Positions 7,838 through 12,820 of a DNA stretch of 12,820 nt are shown here, in pieces. Position 1 is the first letter of the stretch. Every line of letters begins with the position of its first letter. Under the pieces are notes generated by a model. The model was given only the letters and a program-made list of their open reading frames with translations, did not search any database and was not told the DNA's origin. The position numbers and the translations under genes are program-made. This stretch comes from CASQEL01 sp036655975. Lineage in GTDB: Bacteria; Desulfobacterota; Desulfovibrionia; Desulfovibrionales; Desulfovibrionaceae. The stretch lies in NCBI GenBank assembly GCA_036655975.1, contig JAVVPD010000062.1, positions 1 through 12,820 on the forward strand, read 5' to 3'.

Positions 7838-8041
7838 CTATACCGTAACATTCAATCGCTGCCCCTTGCCTTGCGCCTGCATGGCTTCGGCCCTTTGCGG
7901 GCTTTCCAAGGGGGCAGCCTGTGTGGATCCTGCCAGCAGTGAAGACGCCATGTCTGCCTGAAAATCCAAACTTTTCTTCAACATGGCGGTGCTCGCTTGG
8001 CCCTGCACGCCCGTGCTTTCCATGCCTTGTATACCGTCCAT
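7838..8041 (-). CDS. Small YjfB-like putative motility protein
   Basis: The gene encodes 67 residues. It starts with MDGIQGMESTGVQGQAST, followed by an amphipathic AMLKKSLDFQADMASSLL stretch (residues 19-36) and a Gln/Ala-rich tail. The N-terminal half resembles the YjfB family of small 'putative motility' proteins, which share a short MD start, a Gln/Ala/Ser stretch, then MLKKxLD. No signal peptide or membrane segment is present. Three independent signs say it is a real gene: an almost ideal ribosome binding site (AAGGAGGT on the minus strand, 8047-8054) 5 nt from the ATG, a sigma-28 type promoter just upstream, and the family resemblance. The biochemical role of this family is unknown to me. 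Control by the flagellar sigma factor would fit motility or chemotaxis. Family assignment is moderate; gene reality is high. Confidence 0.75.
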   Translation of the reverse strand: MDGIQGMESTGVQGQASTAMLKKSLDFQADMASSLLAGSTQAAPLESPQRAEAMQAQGKGQRLNVTV

Positions 8042-8046
8042 ACTAT

Positions 8047-8054
8047 ACCTCCTT
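8047..8054 (-). promoter_or_regulatory. Strong ribosome binding site of the YjfB-like gene
   Basis: The minus strand reads AAGGAGGT with 5 nt to the ATG at 8041. This is near-perfect complementarity to the 16S 3' end and the strongest site in the window; it fixes the start of the small gene. Confidence 0.85.
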
Positions 8055-8063
8055 AAAGATTCG

Positions 8064-8072
8064 TGGTATAGT
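8064..8072 (+). promoter_or_regulatory. Possible extended -10 promoter for the divergent MFS gene
   Basis: TGGTATAGT on the + strand matches the extended -10 pattern TGnTATAAT at all but one position. It lies 65 nt before the ATG at 8138. No good -35 box is present at about 17 nt upstream, which is tolerated for extended -10 promoters. It lies within the 5' leader of the divergent small gene, so the two transcripts would overlap in antisense. Confidence 0.3.
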
Positions 8073-8074
8073 TT

Positions 8075-8101
8075 TCTTCGGTACGTTCCCCCAAAACTTT
8101 A
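8075..8101 (-). promoter_or_regulatory. Sigma-28 (FliA) type promoter for the YjfB-like gene
   Basis: On the minus strand, TAAAGTTT (8101-8094) is identical to the sigma-28 -35 consensus. After exactly 11 nt comes ACCGAAGA (8082-8075), which matches five of eight positions of the -10 consensus GCCGATAA, including the central CCGA. Transcription would start near 8068, leaving a leader of about 27 nt before the ATG. The family resemblance of the gene to motility proteins makes the match more credible. Confidence 0.7.
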
Positions 8102-8137
8102 GGCCTAGCTCAAACATTTTCCCTTGAGAGTACGTCT

Positions 8138-9373
8138 ATGAAAACTGTCGGCAAAAATCCTCCATGGTTAAACCGCACGGTAATGGGTGCGGGTTTTACC
8201 AGTGCCCTCGGCGATTTTTGCTATGAAACCACCACGGTTATTTTGCCCGGCTTTCTTGCGGTATTGGGCATTCCCGCCGCCGTTCTCGGGCTTATTGAAG
8301 GTCTTGCCGACGCCGTGGCGAGTTTTACCAAAATGCTGGCGGGCTTTATGGCGGACAAGTTTGGGCACCGTAAATTGTTGGTCATCCTCGGCTATGGCTT
8401 AACCCCCGTGGGACAAATTTTTATCGCCCTTGCGACGGGGTGGCCCTTGCTATTGCTCGGGCGTGTACTTTCGTGGTTTGGCAAAGGCCTGCGCGGGCCT
8501 TTGCGCGACGCCATTGTCATTCAGGCTGTCAGCCCGCACACACGGGGCCGGGCCTTTGGTTTTCACCGCAGCATGGACACCCTTGGGGCGGTCGTGGGCC
8601 CTTTGCTCGGCATTGCACTGTTGGGCCTCGCACAGGAGTGGGCGTGGGCTGACCCCAGTGGCCCTTTCCGCTGCGTGTTATGGCTTGCCATAGTCCCCGG
8701 TGTTCTTGCCGTGCTCGCGTTTTTGCTGTTAGTCCAAGATCCGGAACACTCCCCCAATCCTCACCTCCAATTTTTCTCTCTGCTCCAGAGTCTGCCCCTG
8801 CGTTTCAAGCGTTACCTTGGGGCGGTGGGCATATTTGGCGCTGGGGATTTTTCCCACAGTCTGTTGATTCTTGCGGCAACACAAATATTAAGCCCGTCCA
8901 TGGGGGTGATACAGGCGGCGCAAGTGGCCGGATTATTATATGTTGAACGCAATATTGTGCAAGTGGCGGCCTCCTACCCCGTGGGCATGCTGGCAGACAA
9001 ATTCGGTTCCTTACCCGTGCTGGTTGTGGGCTATGGGCTGGGCATAGTGACCGCACTGCTCACCATGGGACTTTTTATCTCTGGCGGGGATTCCCTGCTC
9101 TTTCTCGGAATTCTGTTCTTTTTCGCCGGACTCTATATGGCAGTACAGGAAGCGCTGGAATCCACCGTAACGGCAGATATGGTTACGCCTGAAACCCTTG
9201 CCACCAGTTATGGGGTTCTCGGAACCGTCAACGGAAGCGCCAAATTTGTGTCCAGTGCCGCTGTGGGCACCATATGGACGGTCTTTTCCCCTGTAGCCGC
9301 ATTTGGCCTTGCGGCGGTGCTCATGGCGGTGGGCACAGCGCTGTTATTTCGGGTCAAAACCGCTGCGGCGTAA
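8138..9373 (+). CDS. MFS transporter (putative efflux/permease of unknown substrate)
   Basis: This is a 411-residue membrane protein with about 12 hydrophobic segments. It shows GFMADKFGHRK (loop 2-3 motif, from residue 69), GKGLRGPLRDA (115-125) and RGRAFGFHRSMDTLGAVVGP (136-155). The last two are characteristic of a common bacterial MFS subgroup often labelled arabinose-efflux-like. A second ADKFGS loop motif lies in the C-terminal half. The start is placed at ATG 8138, behind a modest GAGAG (8126-8130); it follows an extended -10-like sequence. It is not related closely to the MFS protein at 570-1820. It stands alone on the + strand between a divergent small gene and a convergent helicase gene, and its last 30 nt overlap the end of that helicase gene. 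Substrate is unknown. Confidence 0.88.
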   Translation: MKTVGKNPPWLNRTVMGAGFTSALGDFCYETTTVILPGFLAVLGIPAAVLGLIEGLADAVASFTKMLAGFMADKFGHRKLLVILGYGLTPVGQIFIALATGWPLLLLGRVLSWFGKGLRGPLRDAIVIQAVSPHTRGRAFGFHRSMDTLGAVVGPLLGIALLGLAQEWAWADPSGPFRCVLWLAIVPGVLAVLAFLLLVQDPEHSPNPHLQFFSLLQSLPLRFKRYLGAVGIFGAGDFSHSLLILAATQILSPSMGVIQAAQVAGLLYVERNIVQVAASYPVGMLADKFGSLPVLVVGYGLGIVTALLTMGLFISGGDSLLFLGILFFFAGLYMAVQEALESTVTADMVTPETLATSYGVLGTVNGSAKFVSSAAVGTIWTVFSPVAAFGLAAVLMAVGTALLFRVKTAAA

Positions 9374-12304
9374 GCCAAAATCCACCAAGGCCCGCACCTT
9401 CTGCCCCGCCTTGTTGGTAAACAACACATGCCCCTGTGCACAGCCGAACATGTACACCCGACGGGTAATTTCCACGTCCTGTTGGCAATAGGCTGCAATT
9501 TCCGCCACCTTGCCCTCAGTCCACCAGCGTAAAGCCTGCAGGCCGTCGGCACTTTTCCCCACCTCTAGGGTTGCCTGCGCCACATTGTCTAACGAAACCC
9601 GATAGGACAAACGCTCCTTAATCCGCTCCAGCATGTCCACCGTGGGTAAAGTCTTGAGCACATAGGGCGCAAAAGGCTGCAACACCGCGTAGTCAAAACG
9701 GGCGGAATTAAAGCCCACCACCGCCGCAGCCTCACGCAAACGCGCAAACATTTTGGGTAATTCGTCCTGCGTATAGCTAAAATAGCTGTCTTCGCCCGCA
9801 TCGTACACCACCGCCACGCTCACCCCCATCCGCTCCGCATGGTTCCAGCCCCCCACCTCCGCCGCGCTCCGCCGTGTTTCCACGTCAAGAACCATGTAGC
9901 GCGCGGGCAGGGGCACGGATATATCAAGAGCACCATTACTTAGCGACGCTTGCGGGCAGGGGGCCACATCCCCCGCGCCGGCGTAGTGCGGGAGAGCTTT
10001 GGGGGGAACATGGGTACATGCCTCAGCCGAATCAAGAATACGCGCAAGCAGGGTTTGGGCGGCCTGCTTGCTGATAGGCCGATTGCCAGAGCCACATTTG
10101 GGCGAATGCACGCACGAAGGGCAGCCGTCTTCACAGGGGCAATCGCGGATAGCCTTGAGCGTGACCTGAAGCAGGGGAAAGGCCTCCGCAAAGGCCGCCC
10201 TGCACAAACCCGCCCCCCCCGCCATGGCGTCATAAATAAACACGGCGGGCAGCCCCACTTGGGCATGCATGGGCGTAGAAATGCCGCCAAAATCGTTACG
10301 GTCTGCCATGACCGTCAGCGGCAGCATGCCAATGATCGCGTGTTCCATGGCGTGAATACCCCCCATAAAATGCAAAAATTTTTCCTCCAAGGCGATGCGC
10401 GCGCTGTCGGGAATGGCGTACCACAGCCCCTCGGTCTCAAAAACATGCGGGGGAAATTCTAAAGGAACAATAGTCAACAAGCGATTGCCCGAACAGGCCC
10501 GTTTTTCATAGCCACTGATATGCTCGGTAATCCGCAGCCGCCCGAAACAGGCCCGACATTCCCCCCACATCGTGCTGGCGCTGCACTCCAAAATTTCTGT
10601 TTCCTTGGAGGTGCGTACTTTGGTGTAATACTGTACGGCTGCGGCTTGGGCCTTCACCGTAGCCGCAGCCGTATCCAAAGCGCTGATCACATACGACACG
10701 CCCCGGTGCAAGTACACCGCGCCGGGATGGGTTTCCTTGTAGGCCCGCTGCCCGTCCACGGTGCCGAGCACCTGCCCTTGCGTATTCTCAATGGTGAATG
10801 TTTGCCCGCAACCGCGCAAATCCACATGGCGCTGCGGGCGCTTGCGCGCCGCCACATAGGACGCCCCATCGCCAGAACGCAACAGCAAGCCCTCGCGCTC
10901 AAGTTCGGCTACGGCGCGCTGGGCGGCGGGCGAATGCAGGCAGGCTTCCCCCACCTGCAACGAAAATTCGGCGGCGGCGCATTCGAGATGACGCTTCAGG
11001 ATAACCTCATTATCCGGGTTGACCACGGCTTGTTCGGCAGGGCGGGTAAAAAAATCTTCAGGATGACGCATAAAATATTGATCCAGCGCGTCTTCTCCCG
11101 CCACCAGCACCACGGCGGATTCCTGCTGCGCCCTTCCCACACGCCCCCCGCGCTGCAAGGTCGCCATCACCGTGCCGGGATAGCCCACCAAAATACATAA
11201 ATCCAGCCCTCCAATATCAATGCCCAATTCCAAAGCGCTGGTGGTAATCACCGCCCGCAAGGCCCCCGAGTGCATACGGGCTTCAATATCGCGGCGTTCT
11301 TCGGGCAAAAAGCCCGCTCGGTAGGCTGAAATACGCTCTTTCCACTGCCCAGACTGCCCTATAGCCCACATACTGACCAATTCGGTCATGCGCCGTGAGC
11401 GGCAATACACAATCGTCCGCAAATTTCTGGCCAGTGCCGCCTTGAGCAAATCAATAGCCGCCGTGGCTGGGCTGGCTTCAGGATTGATAAACACAAAATG
11501 CCGCGCCCCTTGCGGCGCCCCAGAGCGGACAATGGCGCGCGGAGCCTGAACCCCAGACCCAGCCCCCGCCCCCACCAAATTCGCCGCCAATTCTTCGGGA
11601 TTGCCCACCGTAGCGGTGCACAAAATATAGGTAGGCTTAAGCCCATAGCGTCCGGTCAGGCGGTTCAAGCGCCGAAACACCTGCGCCATGTGCGCCCCCA
11701 ACACCCCCCGATAGGTGTGGGCTTCGTCCACAACCACATGACTGAGGCCCGCCAAAAAAGGCGTCCACTGCTCGTGAAAAGGCAGAATAGCCAAATGCAG
11801 CATTTCGGGCGTAGTAATGAGTACCGAAGGCGGGTCACGGCGAATTTTACGCCGAAAATGATCGCTGGTGTCGCCGTCATACAAGGCAATGGTGGGCCGA
11901 GCGTCTGCGGGCCACGGCTGAACCAGACGTTCAAAGGTCGCCCGCTGATCCTGAGCAAGGGCCTTGAGCGGAAAAATATACAAAGCGTGGGCGTCAGGAT
12001 CGTGCACATGCTGCTCCACCACGGGCAAATTATAAATAAGACTCTTGCCACTTGCCGTGGGCGTAGCCACCACAACAGACTGCCCACCCCGGATGCAATC
12101 CATGGCTCGGGCCTGATGCGCGTACAAAAACTCCAGCCCCTGCTCTGTCAGCAGGCGCTGTACCGCCGCCGGATAAGGCCGCAGAAGCGGTGCAAAAACA
12201 GCCTCCTGCGCGGGCACACAACGGTGATGCACCACCTGCCCTGCAAAATGCTTTGCAGCGAGTAAAGCCCGAATGTACTCAGCAATGCCCATAAGCCCGC
12301 ACAT
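9344..12304 (-). CDS. MrfA/YprA-like DEAH helicase fused to an MrfB/YprB-like DEDDy exonuclease
   Basis: The product has 986 residues. Residues 1-760 form a superfamily-2 helicase: Walker A TPTASGKS (81-88), DEAH (193-196), TAT (230-232), TTSALELGIDIGGLD (354-368) and QRGGRVGRA (384-392). A DUF1998-type zinc/cluster site CPCEDGCPSCVHSPKC (722-737) follows, as in Bacillus MrfA (YprA). After a linker of about 40 residues comes an RNase-H-like 3'-5' exonuclease domain (about 801-955): DVE (D807, E809), NSARFD (N866, D871) and YCQQD (Y939, D943), a full DEDDy set as in YprB-type proteins. In Bacillus, MrfA and MrfB are separate proteins acting in mitomycin C damage repair; here they are one chain. 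The start is uncertain: ATG 12304 follows six T with no ribosome binding site, an in-frame stop lies just upstream (12318-12320), and ATG 12292 (residue 5) is an alternative. Repair function is inferred. Confidence 0.9.
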   Translation of the reverse strand: MCGLMGIAEYIRALLAAKHFAGQVVHHRCVPAQEAVFAPLLRPYPAAVQRLLTEQGLEFLYAHQARAMDCIRGGQSVVVATPTASGKSLIYNLPVVEQHVHDPDAHALYIFPLKALAQDQRATFERLVQPWPADARPTIALYDGDTSDHFRRKIRRDPPSVLITTPEMLHLAILPFHEQWTPFLAGLSHVVVDEAHTYRGVLGAHMAQVFRRLNRLTGRYGLKPTYILCTATVGNPEELAANLVGAGAGSGVQAPRAIVRSGAPQGARHFVFINPEASPATAAIDLLKAALARNLRTIVYCRSRRMTELVSMWAIGQSGQWKERISAYRAGFLPEERRDIEARMHSGALRAVITTSALELGIDIGGLDLCILVGYPGTVMATLQRGGRVGRAQQESAVVLVAGEDALDQYFMRHPEDFFTRPAEQAVVNPDNEVILKRHLECAAAEFSLQVGEACLHSPAAQRAVAELEREGLLLRSGDGASYVAARKRPQRHVDLRGCGQTFTIENTQGQVLGTVDGQRAYKETHPGAVYLHRGVSYVISALDTAAATVKAQAAAVQYYTKVRTSKETEILECSASTMWGECRACFGRLRITEHISGYEKRACSGNRLLTIVPLEFPPHVFETEGLWYAIPDSARIALEEKFLHFMGGIHAMEHAIIGMLPLTVMADRNDFGGISTPMHAQVGLPAVFIYDAMAGGAGLCRAAFAEAFPLLQVTLKAIRDCPCEDGCPSCVHSPKCGSGNRPISKQAAQTLLARILDSAEACTHVPPKALPHYAGAGDVAPCPQASLSNGALDISVPLPARYMVLDVETRRSAAEVGGWNHAERMGVSVAVVYDAGEDSYFSYTQDELPKMFARLREAAAVVGFNSARFDYAVLQPFAPYVLKTLPTVDMLERIKERLSYRVSLDNVAQATLEVGKSADGLQALRWWTEGKVAEIAAYCQQDVEITRRVYMFGCAQGHVLFTNKAGQKVRALVDFGLRRSGFDPK

Positions 12305-12373
12305 AAAAAAGGGTGTTCATGCCTAAATATACTCTCTTCCCTTCCAGTATGCCCGCCGTGGCACACGCATAGC

Positions 12374-12820
12374 CTAGCCCTCTGTCCTGTGCAGCATATC
12401 CGCCAACAGTGCCTGATGCTCCCTCTCGCGGATACCGTCAAATTGCTGTTGGCTATAGCGGGTTTGCAGCTTAAACAGATTGGCCCACGAGGCCATCATT
12501 TGTGTGGCGTCGCTCCAAGCGGCCCGCCCAGAGCGCTTCATATGACGCACCTGCAAATGTCCCTGATACACCACAAGATTTCCCTCCAGAGCTTGGCGAA
12601 TATCATGCTCTAAGTCATCATATTGACTGGGAGAAAAGCGCAAATCAAAGTTCCCTATCCGCTCCAGTGCCGCTCTTTTGAACAGGTGACAACAACCCGT
12701 GGCGGACACACAGGGGCGCGCGTACGAAAAATTACCAAAATCCAGCACCTGATGATGCATGCTGGACACGCTGAAACGCCGAATATGCGCCGGCTCCTGC
12801 CCATTTTCCCCCCCGCGTTC
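12374..12820 (-). CDS. Glycosyltransferase, family-2-like, C-terminal part (5' end outside window)
   Basis: The frame is open to the window edge, so the 148 visible residues are the C-terminal part of a longer protein. A GTG inside it (12769) is not a necessary start. The segment ATGCCHLFKRAALERIGNFD (residues 40-59), followed by YDDLEHDIR (67-75), corresponds to the end of GT-A fold family-2 transferases. There a Gly-rich strand, then 'R-x-x-L-E-x-I-G-x-F-D' and an acidic (E/D)D-x-D/H-like motif, line the acceptor site. The rest is Gln/Arg-rich and probably helical. It would transfer a sugar from a nucleotide-sugar donor in the cytoplasm. The acceptor (envelope polysaccharide, flagellin or other) is not known. 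It lies 69 nt upstream of the helicase gene on the same strand with no hairpin in between, so cotranscription is possible. Confidence 0.7.
   Translation of the reverse strand, partial: ERGGENGQEPAHIRRFSVSSMHHQVLDFGNFSYARPCVSATGCCHLFKRAALERIGNFDLRFSPSQYDDLEHDIRQALEGNLVVYQGHLQVRHMKRSGRAAWSDATQMMASWANLFKLQTRYSQQQFDGIREREHQALLADMLHRTEG

Noticed and set aside
7921..8127. 68-codon + strand frame opposite the YjfB-like gene
   Set aside because: The minus strand gene has a strong ribosome binding site and a sigma-28 promoter; the + frame has neither and no sensible protein features.
10520..11200. 226-codon open frame on the + strand opposite the helicase middle part
   Set aside because: It is a shadow of the real gene: no family resemblance and the composition of an out-of-frame translation.
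11498..12265. 255-codon open frame on the + strand opposite the helicase N-terminal half
   Set aside because: It is entirely antisense to well-conserved helicase motifs, has no recognisable domain, is rich in Arg/His/Pro/Gln as expected for a GC-rich shadow frame, and no ribosome binding site was found.
1..12820. CRISPR array, defence island, prophage or transposon
   Set aside because: No direct repeat arrays, terminal inverted repeats, transposase, integrase or tRNA-flanked sites were seen. The DUF1998 helicase is also related to some defence helicases (for example DrmA), but the fused DEDDy domain and absence of methylase or partner genes favour the MrfA/MrfB repair assignment.

Overview
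The window looks like chromosomal DNA of a Gram-negative, GC-rich anaerobe, most likely of the Desulfovibrionaceae (Desulfovibrio, Bilophila and relatives). The clearest pointer is the 512-residue outer-membrane porin at 6138-7676, whose signal peptide, early barrel sequence and terminal Phe match the 'outer membrane homotrimeric porin' common in that family. The glcD/glcF-type oxidoreductase pair resembles the lactate-oxidation genes of those bacteria. No tRNA, rRNA, insertion sequence, CRISPR array or phage gene is visible. The genus is an inference.

Left part (1-7676, all + strand): a carboxylate catabolism cluster. It holds the end of an ADP-forming acyl-CoA synthetase (ATP-grasp part), an MFS transporter, a sodium:solute symporter, a GlcD-like FAD oxidase, a GlcF-like iron-sulfur protein and the porin. 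Gaps are short: 11, 129, 10, 3 and 59 nt. A reasonable model is that the porin and one or both permeases bring in a 2-hydroxy acid, GlcD/GlcF oxidise it to the 2-oxo acid and pass electrons to the membrane, and the ADP-forming synthetase makes ATP from the later acyl-CoA. The substrate (lactate, glycolate or other) cannot be read from sequence. A strong 32-nt hairpin without a T-tract lies in the 129-nt gap, and two abutting hairpins plus a T-tract close the cluster after the porin.

Middle (7677-9373): a 67-residue minus-strand gene resembling YjfB-type putative motility proteins has a very good ribosome binding site and a well-matched sigma-28 (FliA) promoter. Divergent from it is a second, unrelated MFS transporter.

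Right part (9344-12820, minus strand): a 986-residue DNA-repair-type protein joins an MrfA/YprA-like DEAH helicase (with the DUF1998 cysteine cluster) to an MrfB/YprB-like DEDDy exonuclease domain. Its 3' end overlaps the MFS gene by 30 nt, tail to tail. Upstream of it lies the C-terminal part of a family-2-like glycosyltransferase that runs off the window.

The most notable items are the helicase-exonuclease fusion, the sigma-28-driven small gene, and the complete outer-membrane-to-ATP layout of the hydroxy-acid cluster.
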